Positions 34,851 to 44,641 of a stretch of 57,922 nucleotides of DNA are shown in pieces (within the stretch, counting starts at the first letter, position 1; each line of letters begins with the position of its first letter). The notes under the pieces were generated by a model. It made no database searches. It was not told the origin of the DNA and saw only the letters and a list, made by a program, of their open reading frames with translations. A program made the translations under genes and the position numbers. The DNA comes from Flavobacterium fryxellicola (GTDB lineage: Bacteria; Bacteroidota; Bacteroidia; Flavobacteriales; Flavobacteriaceae): the NCBI RefSeq assembly GCF_900143245.1, contig NZ_FRDK01000013.1, forward strand, positions 1-57,922, in the 5' to 3' direction.

Positions 34851-35732
34851 CTATTTATTTCTTTTCATTTCCCTCGCCAAAAGCGTATTTTTTAGCAACA
34901 TGGCAATAGTCATCGGCCCTACTCCACCTGGAACCGGAGTTATAAACGATGCTTTCTTACTTACTTGATCAAAATCAACATCACCAGTGATGACATATCC
35001 TTTGTCCGTATTTTCATCAGGAACACGAGTAATACCCACGTCAATAACGACAACACCCTCTTTCACCATATTTGCTTTCAAATAATTAGGAACGCCCAAA
35101 GCTGTAATAATGATATCAGCCTGAATAGTAATCTCTTCAATATTCTTAGTATAACTGTGCGTTAGCGTAACGGTTGAATTTCCAGGAAATCCTTTTCTTC
35201 CCATCAAAATGCTCATCGGCCTGCCAACTATATGACTGCGCCCTATTACTACCGTATGTTTTCCTTTGGTTTCAACGCCGTAGCGCTCTAGTAACTCTAG
35301 AATACCAAACGGAGTGGCTGGAATAAAAGTGGTCATGTCTAACGCCATTTTTCCGAAGTTTTCAGGGTGAAAGCCATCGACATCTTTACTTGGATCCACG
35401 GCCATTAATACCTTTTGCTCATCGATTTGTTCGGGAAGTGGCAATTGGACGATAAAACCATCAATTTCATCATTCTCATTCAATTCCTTAATCTTTTTAA
35501 GCAATTCGATTTCTGTAGTTGTACTTGGCATTTTCACTAAAGTAGATTCAAAACCCACTCTTTCGCATGCTTTTACCTTGCTTCCTACATAGGTAAGACT
35601 TGCGCCATCATTTCCTACAATCAGGGCTGCTAAATGAGGTACTTTCTCCCCCTTATCTTTCATTTTTTGTACTTCTACAGCGATTTCACTTTTAATGTCC
35701 TCCGCTGTTTTTTTTCCGTCTAGTAGTTGCAT
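34851..35732 (-). CDS. folD: Bifunctional methylenetetrahydrofolate dehydrogenase/cyclohydrolase
   Basis: FolD interconverts methylene-, methenyl- and formyl-tetrahydrofolate. Motifs: LIVGNDGASLTYVGSKVKAC with the catalytic Tyr and Lys, IVQLPLPEQID, DVDGFHPENFGK, VIGRSHIVGRPMSILM for the dinucleotide and TPVPGGVGPMTIAMLLKNT. It has 293 residues, the usual length. It follows ffh on the same strand after a terminator, so it probably has its own promoter, though none is clear. Confidence 0.95.
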   Translation of the reverse strand: MQLLDGKKTAEDIKSEIAVEVQKMKDKGEKVPHLAALIVGNDGASLTYVGSKVKACERVGFESTLVKMPSTTTEIELLKKIKELNENDEIDGFIVQLPLPEQIDEQKVLMAVDPSKDVDGFHPENFGKMALDMTTFIPATPFGILELLERYGVETKGKHTVVIGRSHIVGRPMSILMGRKGFPGNSTVTLTHSYTKNIEEITIQADIIITALGVPNYLKANMVKEGVVVIDVGITRVPDENTDKGYVITGDVDFDQVSKKASFITPVPGGVGPMTIAMLLKNTLLAREMKRNK

Positions 35733-35846
35733 TTCTAAAAATTGTTTAAAGTTTTAAAGCGTATGTTTTCAAATTCTCCTTAGAACCCTGAAACAAAACC
35801 TCATCACTGGTAATAGTAGTTGTAGTTGTAATTGTATTTAAAAAAA

Positions 35847-35889
35847 ATAAGGTTTAAAGTTTCATTTTATTTGAAACATTAAACCTTAA
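35847..35889 (-). terminator. ffh terminator
   Basis: A 16-base stem (AAGGTTTAA then GTTTC with near-perfect partners) is followed on the minus strand by a long T-run, directly behind the ffh stop. Confidence 0.85.
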
Positions 35890-35896
35890 ATAAATA

Positions 35897-37246
35897 TTAT
35901 CTCATTCCTGGCATGCCGCCTTTCATTCCGCCCATCATTTTCATAAGGTTTTTACCTCCTGGCCCCTGCATCATTTTCATCATCTTACTCATTTGGTCAA
36001 ACTGCTTCATCAACTGGTTCACTTGTTCGATTTTAGTTCCAGAACCTTTTGCAATTCTCGCTTTTCTTTTTACATCAATTAAAGCGGGTTTGCTTCTTTC
36101 AATTGGTGTCATCGAATGAATGATTGCTTCAATATGTTTGAATGCATCGTCTTCGATCTCCACATCTTTCATGGCTTTGGAAGCGCCTGGTATCATTCCA
36201 ACCAAGTCTTTCATATTTCCCATCTTTTTTACTTGCTGGATTTGAGAAAGAAAATCATCAAAGCCGAATTCGTTTTTGGCAATTTTCTTTTGGATTTTTC
36301 TGGCTTCTTCTTCGTCAAATTGCTCTTGTGCTCTTTCAACCAAAGACACAACGTCACCCATTCCCAAAATTCTTTCGGCCATACGAATGGGATAGAACAC
36401 ATCAATCGCGTCCATCTTTTCTCCTGTACCTACAAATTTAATTGGTTTATTAACAACCGATTTAATCGAAATCGCAGCTCCACCACGCGTATCACCATCT
36501 AATTTGGTTAAGATAACCCCGTCAAAATTTAATCTTTCGTTAAAGGTTTTTGCTGTATTTACAGCATCTTGACCTGTCATTGCATCCACAACAAATAATG
36601 TTTCTTGCGGCTGTATGGCTTTGTGAACGCGTTCAATTTCATCCATCATTTCCGCATCAACTGCTAAACGACCGGCTGTATCGACAATTACAACATTAAA
36701 CCCATTTGCTTTCGCATGTTTGATCGCATTTTGCGCAATTTCAACAGGATTTTTATTTTCTGGTTCAGAATATACCTCAACTCCTATCGAATCCCCAACT
36801 ACATACAATTGTTGAATTGCTGCTGGTCTGTAGATATCACAAGCCACCAATAATGGTTTTTTATTCTTTTTTGTAAGAAGATAATTTGCCAATTTTCCAG
36901 AGAAAGTAGTTTTACCTGATCCTTGCAAACCTGCCATCAAAATAACCGTTGGATTTCCAGAAAGATTGATTCCAGCAACATCACCCCCCATTAATTCCGT
37001 AAGCTCGTCTTTGACTAACTTCACTAACAATTGTCCCGGTTGTAGGGTTGTCAATACATCTTGTCCAATTGCTTTTTCTTTTACTTTGGTAGTAAAATCT
37101 TTCGCAATTTTGAAGTTAACATCGGCGTCAAGTAAGGCTCTACGGACTTCTTTCAGCGTTTCGGCTACATTTACTTCGGTGATTTTTCCGTGACCTTTAA
37201 GTATGTGAAAGGCTTTGTCTAGTTTATCGCTTAAATTATCGAACAT
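35897..37246 (-). CDS. ffh: Signal recognition particle protein Ffh
   Basis: The SRP54 GTPase that targets nascent membrane proteins. The N domain is followed by G-domain motifs GLQGSGKTTFSGKLA near 107-121, DIYRPAAIQQL, DTAGRLAVD near 190, and TKLDGDTRGGAA near 246. The methionine-rich M domain occupies the last 130 residues, with SMTPIERSKP and a GGM-rich tail. It has 449 residues. A -7 box lies at 37269-37276. Confidence 0.96.
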   Translation of the reverse strand: MFDNLSDKLDKAFHILKGHGKITEVNVAETLKEVRRALLDADVNFKIAKDFTTKVKEKAIGQDVLTTLQPGQLLVKLVKDELTELMGGDVAGINLSGNPTVILMAGLQGSGKTTFSGKLANYLLTKKNKKPLLVACDIYRPAAIQQLYVVGDSIGVEVYSEPENKNPVEIAQNAIKHAKANGFNVVIVDTAGRLAVDAEMMDEIERVHKAIQPQETLFVVDAMTGQDAVNTAKTFNERLNFDGVILTKLDGDTRGGAAISIKSVVNKPIKFVGTGEKMDAIDVFYPIRMAERILGMGDVVSLVERAQEQFDEEEARKIQKKIAKNEFGFDDFLSQIQQVKKMGNMKDLVGMIPGASKAMKDVEIEDDAFKHIEAIIHSMTPIERSKPALIDVKRKARIAKGSGTKIEQVNQLMKQFDQMSKMMKMMQGPGGKNLMKMMGGMKGGMPGMR

Positions 37247-37268
37247 AGTAATGATTTATTTTGAAATG

Positions 37269-37276
37269 CAAATTTA
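37269..37276 (-). promoter_or_regulatory. ffh -7 box
   Basis: TAAATTTG followed by C on the minus strand, 22 bases before the ATG, matches TAnnTTTG. Confidence 0.5.
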
Positions 37277-37311
37277 AGCATTTGATTTTGAAGTTGTATT
37301 CATAATATTAT

Positions 37312-37341
37312 AAAAAAAACAGTCTTTTTTCAGACTGTTTT
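37312..37341 (-). terminator. Terminator of the lipoprotein gene
   Basis: AAACAGTCT and AGACTGTTT arms with a minus-strand T-run lie downstream of the gene at 37375-37842. Confidence 0.8.
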
Positions 37342-37374
37342 GTAGTTGTATTTGGCGATAAAGCACAAATTAAT

Positions 37375-37842
37375 CTACCCTTTTTCAAAAGTTAAATATT
37401 TAGTTTCTCCAGCGCTACTTCCTGTTATTCTCAATCGGAGCTGCGTGGGATTTATTTCAAAAACACTCCAATCCTCTGATAGCCCGGCTCCATTTGGACT
37501 TAAAAATGCAATTGTAAATTCAATATCGTTATGCGGATTATCATCCACTTTATTAGATTTGGCAACAGACCATTTTCCACTGTAATCTAAACCTGTAGAT
37601 TGGGCGGTTAACAAATCATTTAGCCCAAAAGTAAAATTATATCCAGAAAAAGAATTTAATTTGTTGGTTTTGCTATCGAAAAAATAGGTGATTTTCCAAG
37701 TTCCTTGATTCAAAGTACTCCGTATTGCGTCGGGAATTTTATCAACTGTACTTGTAACAACGACCTCATCATCACAACAAGTTCCGGCAATATTCAATAA
37801 AAAGATAAAAAACAAGACTGGGAAAAACAATATTTTTTTCAT
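37375..37842 (-). CDS. Probable lipoprotein, lipocalin-like, hypothetical
   Basis: A 155-residue exported protein. The first 20 residues are a signal peptide with a loose lipobox ending AGTCC; acidic residues DDE follow the cysteines, reminiscent of surface-export signals described for Bacteroidota lipoproteins. The mature part looks like a small beta-barrel (GTWKITYFFDSKTN, YSGKWSV, LRLRITG). I do not recognise a named family with certainty. An ATG 7 codons upstream is possible, but MKKILFFPV is a better signal start. Confidence 0.65.
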   Translation of the reverse strand: MKKILFFPVLFFIFLLNIAGTCCDDEVVVTSTVDKIPDAIRSTLNQGTWKITYFFDSKTNKLNSFSGYNFTFGLNDLLTAQSTGLDYSGKWSVAKSNKVDDNPHNDIEFTIAFLSPNGAGLSEDWSVFEINPTQLRLRITGSSAGETKYLTFEKG

Positions 37843-37910
37843 AATATAGCAATAATTAGTCATAAAATTACTAAATATTGTATTGCTTTCACAACAAAAC
37901 GAACTAAATT

Positions 37911-39689
37911 TTACATTCTTTCGGGAACATTGATTCCTAATAATTTAAAAGAGGATGCAATTACATCAGCTACTTTTTTTGATAATTGCACTCTGAAAAT
38001 TTTCTTCTCTACATCCTGCTCTCCTAAAATAGGAACTGCCTGATAGAATGAATTGTACTCTCGAACTAAATCATACGTATAGTTAGCCAATAAGGCTGGA
38101 CTGTGATGCTGTGCTCCGTTTTGTATTACTTCTGGAAATAACTCTAATTGTTTCACCAATTCTTTTTCTTTTTCATGAAGCGTTTCTATTTTTGATTTAT
38201 TTGAAAAATCAAAATTAGCTTTCCGAATAATAGATTGAATTCTCGCGTAGGTGTATTGAATAAACGGCCCTGTATTTCCAGCGAAATCAACGGATTCCTC
38301 TGGATTAAAAAGAATTCGCTTTTTGGGATCCACTTTTAAAATGTAATATTTCAAAGCACCTAAACCAATTGTACGGTATAACTTTTCTTTTTCTTCAGCA
38401 GAATAGGCCTCTAGTTTCCCTAAGTCTTCCGCAATTTTTTGCGCTGTATCCGTCATTTCTTGCATCAAATCATCGGCGTCAACAACCGTTCCTTCGCGGC
38501 TTTTCATTTTTCCCGTAGGCAAATCTACCATTCCATAGGACAAGTGGTATAGGTTTTTAGACCAGTCAAAACCTAGTTTTTTCAAGATCAGAAACAGAAC
38601 TTTAAAGTGATAATCCTGCTCGTTACCAACGGTGTAGACCATTCCGCCAACATCTGGATAATCCTTCACGCGTTGAATCGCAGTTCCAATATCTTGCGTC
38701 ATGTAAACTGCAGTACCATCTGAACGCAATACAATTTTGCGGTCTAAACCTTCATCTGTTAAATCAATCCAAACGGAACCATCAGGATCTTTTTCGAAAA
38801 CACCTCGGTCCAAACCAATTTGAACAACATCTTTCCCTAGTAAATAGGTATTACTTTCATAATAATACGCATTAAAATCGACCCCTAAATTTTTATAAGT
38901 TGTAGCAAAACCATCGTAAACCCATTGATTCATGGTTTTCCAAAGCGTGATCACTTCTTCATCTCCAGCCTCCCATTTCAATAGCATTTCTTGCGCTTCT
39001 AGAATTATTGGCGCTTGTTTTTTAGCTTCTTCCTCCGTTTTACCCGCGCTTACTAATTGCGCTATTTCTTCTTTGTACGCTTTATCAAAAGCTACGTAAT
39101 AATTCCCGACTAATTTATCTCCTTTTAAACCGGTTGATTCTGGTGTTTGTCCGTTTCCAAATTTTTGCCAAGCCAACATTGATTTGCAAATATGGATTCC
39201 TCTATCATTAATGATTTGAGTTTTATATACTTTTTTGCCGGAAGCCTTGATAATTTCAGCTACTGAATATCCCAAAAGATTGTTACGTACGTGACCTAAG
39301 TGCAAGGGTTTGTTGGTATTTGGCGACGAATACTCTACCATAACCGCAGTGTCATCTTGACTAGGAGAAACGAACCCAAAGGCAAGATTATCTTTTATTT
39401 CTCCGAAGAAATCCAAATAATAGGCATCTGAAATAACAAGGTTCAAAAATCCAGACACAACATTAAACCGACTCACCTCCACCAAGTTTTCAACAAGGTA
39501 AGTTCCTATTTTATTTCCTAATTCTACAGGATTACTTTTTACAACTTTCAATAAGGGAAAAATTACCATGGTAATATCTCCTTCAAATTCCTTTCGTGTG
39601 GTTTGAAATTCAACTTTGTCAATAGCAACATCAAATAAAGCTTTTATAGCTTTTTCGATGGTAGGTGTAAGAATCTGTGGTAATGTCAT
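37911..39689 (-). CDS. argS: Arginyl-tRNA synthetase
   Basis: A class I synthetase charging tRNA-Arg. The HIGH motif reads HLGH in NKPLHLGHVRNN near 131-142; the KMSKS position reads KMKSREGTVVD near 387. An additional N-terminal ArgS-type domain precedes, and the DALR anticodon domain ends the protein (LLGINVPERM). It has 592 residues. A -7 box (39708-39715) lies 19 bases upstream of the ATG. Confidence 0.96.
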   Translation of the reverse strand: MTLPQILTPTIEKAIKALFDVAIDKVEFQTTRKEFEGDITMVIFPLLKVVKSNPVELGNKIGTYLVENLVEVSRFNVVSGFLNLVISDAYYLDFFGEIKDNLAFGFVSPSQDDTAVMVEYSSPNTNKPLHLGHVRNNLLGYSVAEIIKASGKKVYKTQIINDRGIHICKSMLAWQKFGNGQTPESTGLKGDKLVGNYYVAFDKAYKEEIAQLVSAGKTEEEAKKQAPIILEAQEMLLKWEAGDEEVITLWKTMNQWVYDGFATTYKNLGVDFNAYYYESNTYLLGKDVVQIGLDRGVFEKDPDGSVWIDLTDEGLDRKIVLRSDGTAVYMTQDIGTAIQRVKDYPDVGGMVYTVGNEQDYHFKVLFLILKKLGFDWSKNLYHLSYGMVDLPTGKMKSREGTVVDADDLMQEMTDTAQKIAEDLGKLEAYSAEEKEKLYRTIGLGALKYYILKVDPKKRILFNPEESVDFAGNTGPFIQYTYARIQSIIRKANFDFSNKSKIETLHEKEKELVKQLELFPEVIQNGAQHHSPALLANYTYDLVREYNSFYQAVPILGEQDVEKKIFRVQLSKKVADVIASSFKLLGINVPERM

Positions 39690-39707
39690 GATATAAATTT
39701 AAAAATG

Positions 39708-39715
39708 CAAAGATA
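39708..39715 (-). promoter_or_regulatory. argS -7 box
   Basis: TATCTTTG followed by C on the minus strand matches TAnnTTTG just upstream of argS. Confidence 0.5.
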
Positions 39716-39859
39716 AATCTAATTCCGTAATATGATTATAAAAGTTGTTCAATTCCGTCTTAAAAACACTAATAATCTAAAAAAAACGTTCTAGTCTCAC
39801 CTTTAAGATTGAGTTAACATAAATTTAGGAATTTTTTTTAATATTAGTTCAATTTTCAC

Positions 39860-39867
39860 TATTTTTG
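39860..39867 (+). promoter_or_regulatory. -7 box of the large secreted protein gene
   Basis: TATTTTTG fits TAnnTTTG. Transcription would start around 39873, which excludes the ATG at 39870 and supports the one at 39894. Confidence 0.45.
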
Positions 39868-39893
39868 ATATGCAAAAATTAACAACCAAAGAC

Positions 39894-42800
39894 ATGAAAA
39901 AGATACTTATCTCTGTATGGTTACTATTTTTTTATAGTGGTTATTCGCAAGTAATAACTGTTAGCACAACAAAATACACAATTGACCAATTGGTGAATCA
40001 GGTACTGGTAAATTCACCATGTGTTTTAGGCACAAATGTATCTTCAAGAACTGGAACAACATTCGGGTCTTCGAACGGAATTGGCTATTTCGAAAATACA
40101 AATTCTAGTTTTCCATATTCAAATGGAGTAGTTTTAAGCACGGGAGATGTAACTAAAACACCTGGACCAAATACTAGTATTCTTAGCGACGGATCTTCTG
40201 CATGGCTAGGAGATTCAGATCTAGAAGCTAATTTACTTTCGCAATCTGGGATAACGATTAATTCCATAAATGCAAGTTTCATAGAATTTGATTTCCAACC
40301 AAAAACACCCAATTTTGATTTTTCTTTTCTTTTTGCTTCTGAAGAGTACGGAACTTCCCAATGTAACTTCTCCGATGCTTTTGCTTTTCTTTTAAAAGAT
40401 GTAACCGCTGGAGGTCCAAATGTTAATTTAGCGGTCATTCCAAATACTACTATTCCGGTATCTGTTGAGACTATTAGAGATGGAGCCTATAATTCAGATT
40501 GTCCATCTGCTAATCCAAGCTATTTTGGTGCTTTTAACGGAAATGGATTTGGACCTGCCATCAATTTTAATGGACAAACAATTTCTATGCTCGCATCGGC
40601 TACTGGTTTAGATATCAACCATGTGTATCGCATCAAATTAGTCATTGCTGATGGAGGAAATAATTCAGGTTATGATTCTGCTATTTTTTTGGAAGCCAAT
40701 AGTTTTAACATCGGACAAGATGTATTGGGTCTGGATTATACCTCAGCAAATAATGCCGCAATTTGTACGGGGAATACATTGCCAATTTTATCTGCCGCGG
40801 GTTTGAGTGCTGGAACTACATTTATATGGAAAAAACAGGGAATAGCATTTGTACCTGCACAAACTGGGCAAACCTTAAACCTAAACAACATCGTTCCATT
40901 AGTAAGCTCTGGGATTCATACCTATAGCGTCACTTACACAGAACCAGGATGCATTGCTGTCACGGATGAAATCACCATCGAAATTTACCCTAAGATTGCA
41001 GTACTAGCGACCATTCCAAATATTTATGCCTGTGAAACTGGCGCTTCGAACTACGATTTTGACTTAAGTAAAAATAGTACCATCATTCGAGCTGGAGTCA
41101 ATCAATCTACAAATGCAGCTGGTATTTTAGACGATCTACCTGCGGACACTATCATCTCCTATCATGTAACGAATGCAGATGCTATGGGAAATACGGGCGC
41201 AATATCAATTCTCCAAACCCTTTCAACCGCTGAAAGTGGAAAACAAATATTTGTTAGAATTCAAAACCCTACTACATTATGCTATGAAATAAGATCTTTC
41301 CAATTATTCGTTGTTCCACCACCAAAAATTGTAAATACACCTGCTGACGTCACATTATGCTCTAGAAATCTATCAGAAAATCCTTTAAAAGCAAATTTCG
41401 ACTTAAGTCCGCAAATCGCTTCTATACTAGGGACTCAAGACACTTCTTACAATATTTTATCCTTTCATACGTCTTCCGCTGGAGCAAATAACAACACCAA
41501 TACTGTCTCCCTAAATTCGAGCAACCAAATACTATCGCCATCTACAACCTTATGGGTCCGATTACAAAACACCTCAAATAGTAACTGTTATGCGGTAACC
41601 AGCTTTCAATTAATTGTTAGTCCACTACCCGCAGTAGATATTTTGCAGGATGTATTTGTATGTACTTCGTACACCCTACCAGTTTTAACAAAAGCTGGCG
41701 CTCAGTATTGGACTGGAAGCAATGGAACGGGAACACAACTTTTTGCAGGAGACATTATCACTACCACAACAATTGGCTTGTATGTTTTCAATCAATCTGG
41801 AATTTGTACCAATCAAGATTCTTTTGATGTTACCATAGCCGATTTGGACAGCATTTCGCCTGCTTCTGAGACTTACTGCACGCGATACATCCTTCCCGCC
41901 TTACCTTATGCTAAATATTTTACACAAAGCGGAGGTGCTACCACTCCTGGAAACGTTCAGCTAGCAGCTGGATCTGTAATAAGCACTCCCGGAATAAACA
42001 GAATTTATGTTTGGTTTGAAGATACCACCGTTACACCCTCATGCACAAAAGAAAAGCCATTTGACATTACAATAATTCCGTTTACGGCATTACCGAACTA
42101 TCCAAATCAATTTGGGTGTGTTTCTTACACACTTCCTGTCGAGCTTAACGGTGGCGTTTATTACAACGGCACAAATAAAAGCGGTTCTCTTTTACTCCCT
42201 GGAACAGTGCTAACTACGACCACTCCAATCTATGTTTTTAAAGAAACCAATACGGCTCCACTAAACTGTTCGTCAGAAAAAACATTTAAAGTTTTTATTG
42301 GCCTTGCAAGCATTACCCCTCCTACAGATGTTAATTCCTGTTCCGCTTACCGCCTGCCTACCTTGACGGTTGGAGAATATAGAACAGCCGCAGCAGGAGG
42401 AGGAAGTATTGTTGCAGCTGGGACCTTTATAAATGAAACTACAACACTTTGGTTTTATGTAACAGGAGAAAGTTGTACTGACAATTTAGACTTTACTATT
42501 ACTGTAAACATTGCCCCTTTACCAGAGATACTAGATACCGAGCCACAATGCGACGTATATTATTTACCTCCAGTGGCACATGCAGGAAATTATTTCACAG
42601 GACCCTTAGGAACTGGAAATCTTCGTCCTGTGGGATATCCAGTAACTACCACACAACTAATGTACTTCTATGATAAAGCTCCAACTGGAACATGTTATGT
42701 AGAAAAAGAATTTGTGATTACCATTAATAGATCTCCTGTAATTGATGCAAAACCGGTAGAAGTTATTCGATGTGGTCAAAGTTATATATTAGATGATTTA

Positions 42801-44180
42801 AGAAACGGGGAATATTACGAATTTGCGGGAGGACCCTCACCTACAAATCCTGTTTTACCTGCAGGCACTGTTTTGACCACTTCAAAAACAATATATGTGT
42901 ATGCCGCAGCTACAGCACCTAACACCTGCGTTTCTGAATATAGTATAGAGGTGTTAGTTACGTTTGTAAATGACATCGAGGATCAAAATGCATGCGACAG
43001 TTTTAACTTACCTGCTATTATAGGAATGGGAAGCTATTATACTGCTCCAAACGGTCCAAATGGAACGGGTGTACAATTACTGCCTCCCTATACTCCTATA
43101 ACCACGACAACTACGCTTTATGTTTATGTGGAAAACAACAATAGAGTTGTTTGTATCGATGAAGATTCTTTTTCCATCACCGTTTATACTACTCCAACGA
43201 TTACACCTATTGCTCCCGTAACCCGATGTGAGTCATACGAATTACCCGTTTTTACAGCTCCTGTAACCCGATACTTTACAAACCCAGGTGGCCCAAGAAG
43301 CAGCAACATCGAAAAATTCCCAGGTGATTTAATCACCGTTTCAAGTACTATCTACGCTTATGCTGAGGCTGGCACTACAGCAACGGTTATTTGTCCGTCA
43401 GAAAAACCAATGGTTATTACTATTACTCAGAAACCAAAACCAGACCTTACAGTTCCTACCATTTGTATTGATATTGATACCGGAATCACAACAAATGCTT
43501 TTATTGAAAGTGGGTTTGCAGCACCACAATATGCCTTTGAATGGAAAAGTGAGGATGGAACTTTAGTTAGTACAGCCGAGAATTTCTCAACAAACGAGCC
43601 CGGAAATTATACGCTTACGGTCACCAATTTAGCAATATTTGGATGTACCTCTGACATTGTACCTTTCACAATTACAGAGTCTTCAAAACCAGCTTCAGTA
43701 ACATACACCACCAGCGGATGGTTTACGGATAACCAAACTATAACTGTAAACGCCGTTCCGTTTATAGGTGATGGAAGCAATTTCCTTTATTCGTTAGATG
43801 GAGGTTCACTTCAAATAAGTAACGTGTTTCGTAATGTCAGCCCTGGACTCCACGAAATTACAGTAAGCGATGCTAATTGTGGGACTTTTACTATTCCAGT
43901 TACGATCAAACTTATAAGCAGTCCAAAATTTTTCACTCCCAATGGAGATGGTTTTAACGATACTTGGAACATAACAGGAATTCCAAATAGTGAAAATTTA
44001 AAATTATATGTCTTTGATCGCTATGGAAAACTATTAAAACAATTGTTTCCTAACGGCTCGGGATGGGATGGAACCTTCAACGGATATCCACTTCCAGCCG
44101 ATGATTATTGGTTTACCATTACCTATACTGAGGACAACATTGCTAAAGAATACAAATCACATTTTTCTCTGAAACGATAA
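39894..44180 (+). CDS. Secreted protein: choice-of-anchor L domain, repeats, T9SS type B sorting domain
   Basis: A 1428-residue protein made for the type IX secretion system. A signal peptide (1-19, ending GYSQ) is followed by a choice-of-anchor L domain (about 20-275: FLFASEEYGTSQCNFSDAFAF). Next are Ig/PKD-like segments, then eight degenerate modules of about 65-90 residues, each with a cysteine near its start, a CxxYxLP-like phrase, a TTT-rich strand and a second cysteine near LYVY...C...E. The last 90 residues are the type B sorting domain (FFTPNGDGFNDTWNI ... WDGTFNGYPLPADDYWF). It is likely surface-bound or released; a role in adhesion or gliding is only inference. Confidence 0.9.
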   Translation: MKKILISVWLLFFYSGYSQVITVSTTKYTIDQLVNQVLVNSPCVLGTNVSSRTGTTFGSSNGIGYFENTNSSFPYSNGVVLSTGDVTKTPGPNTSILSDGSSAWLGDSDLEANLLSQSGITINSINASFIEFDFQPKTPNFDFSFLFASEEYGTSQCNFSDAFAFLLKDVTAGGPNVNLAVIPNTTIPVSVETIRDGAYNSDCPSANPSYFGAFNGNGFGPAINFNGQTISMLASATGLDINHVYRIKLVIADGGNNSGYDSAIFLEANSFNIGQDVLGLDYTSANNAAICTGNTLPILSAAGLSAGTTFIWKKQGIAFVPAQTGQTLNLNNIVPLVSSGIHTYSVTYTEPGCIAVTDEITIEIYPKIAVLATIPNIYACETGASNYDFDLSKNSTIIRAGVNQSTNAAGILDDLPADTIISYHVTNADAMGNTGAISILQTLSTAESGKQIFVRIQNPTTLCYEIRSFQLFVVPPPKIVNTPADVTLCSRNLSENPLKANFDLSPQIASILGTQDTSYNILSFHTSSAGANNNTNTVSLNSSNQILSPSTTLWVRLQNTSNSNCYAVTSFQLIVSPLPAVDILQDVFVCTSYTLPVLTKAGAQYWTGSNGTGTQLFAGDIITTTTIGLYVFNQSGICTNQDSFDVTIADLDSISPASETYCTRYILPALPYAKYFTQSGGATTPGNVQLAAGSVISTPGINRIYVWFEDTTVTPSCTKEKPFDITIIPFTALPNYPNQFGCVSYTLPVELNGGVYYNGTNKSGSLLLPGTVLTTTTPIYVFKETNTAPLNCSSEKTFKVFIGLASITPPTDVNSCSAYRLPTLTVGEYRTAAAGGGSIVAAGTFINETTTLWFYVTGESCTDNLDFTITVNIAPLPEILDTEPQCDVYYLPPVAHAGNYFTGPLGTGNLRPVGYPVTTTQLMYFYDKAPTGTCYVEKEFVITINRSPVIDAKPVEVIRCGQSYILDDLRNGEYYEFAGGPSPTNPVLPAGTVLTTSKTIYVYAAATAPNTCVSEYSIEVLVTFVNDIEDQNACDSFNLPAIIGMGSYYTAPNGPNGTGVQLLPPYTPITTTTTLYVYVENNNRVVCIDEDSFSITVYTTPTITPIAPVTRCESYELPVFTAPVTRYFTNPGGPRSSNIEKFPGDLITVSSTIYAYAEAGTTATVICPSEKPMVITITQKPKPDLTVPTICIDIDTGITTNAFIESGFAAPQYAFEWKSEDGTLVSTAENFSTNEPGNYTLTVTNLAIFGCTSDIVPFTITESSKPASVTYTTSGWFTDNQTITVNAVPFIGDGSNFLYSLDGGSLQISNVFRNVSPGLHEITVSDANCGTFTIPVTIKLISSPKFFTPNGDGFNDTWNITGIPNSENLKLYVFDRYGKLLKQLFPNGSGWDGTFNGYPLPADDYWFTITYTEDNIAKEYKSHFSLKR

Positions 44181-44201
44181 ATCGGAAGACAAAAATTAAG
44201 G

Positions 44202-44230
44202 AGGCTTTCCTAATCGAAAGCCTTTTTTTT
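44202..44230 (+). terminator. Terminator of the T9SS protein gene
   Basis: AGGCTTTC and GAAAGCCT arms are followed by eight T residues, 20 bases after the stop. Confidence 0.85.
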
Positions 44231-44593
44231 GTTTTAAAAAAATTAAAATTAAAACATCTGTAACAAAATAAGGCTTTAGCAGTCTACTAGGTAGATTCAA
44301 GTAAAGACCATTTATATTTAATCAAATAGTATGGGTTGCGTTAGGTAATTACTTTTGCGTCACACCAAGTGGGTGGTTTAAATGTAATCCAATCTCCTGT
44401 TTATAAAGAAAGAAATATCGCTATAGCTATTTTACGGGAAATTTGATTTTGCTATAGAAAATCACTGCAAGTAAGAGGTTCCTTTAGTAGATGAAGCGTA
44501 CTATTTTTTTTAGGTTTAAATTGTAGATGCGAAAAAAGTCCTGAATTCAAAAGTTTTTAATAAAAATTGGTTTTAATAGTTAGTTACAAAAAG

Positions 44594-44626
44594 AAAAACC
44601 CGGAGTATGCCAACTTCGGGTTTTTT
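44594..44626 (-). terminator. Terminator after the cutC remnant
   Basis: AAACCCG and CGGGTTT arms with an imperfect inner AGT/ACT pair have T-runs on both strands. It probably ends the asparaginase-cutC transcript. Confidence 0.7.
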
Positions 44627-44641
44627 GATGGAAAGCGCTAC

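Larger units (their letters stand above)
44181..44641. other. Gene-free stretch between the T9SS protein and cutC remnant
   Basis: It holds two terminators, at the two ends. Between about 44235 and 44590 I see no coding sequence, repeat or structured RNA; the DNA is AT-rich and unremarkable. Confidence 0.5.

Noticed and set aside
36116..36502. Long plus-strand frame opposite ffh
   Set aside because: It is antisense to conserved Ffh sequence, with His/Phe-rich composition typical of a shadow frame.
40085..40438. Minus-strand frame opposite the large secreted protein
   Set aside because: It is antisense to the choice-of-anchor L domain, with no independent features.
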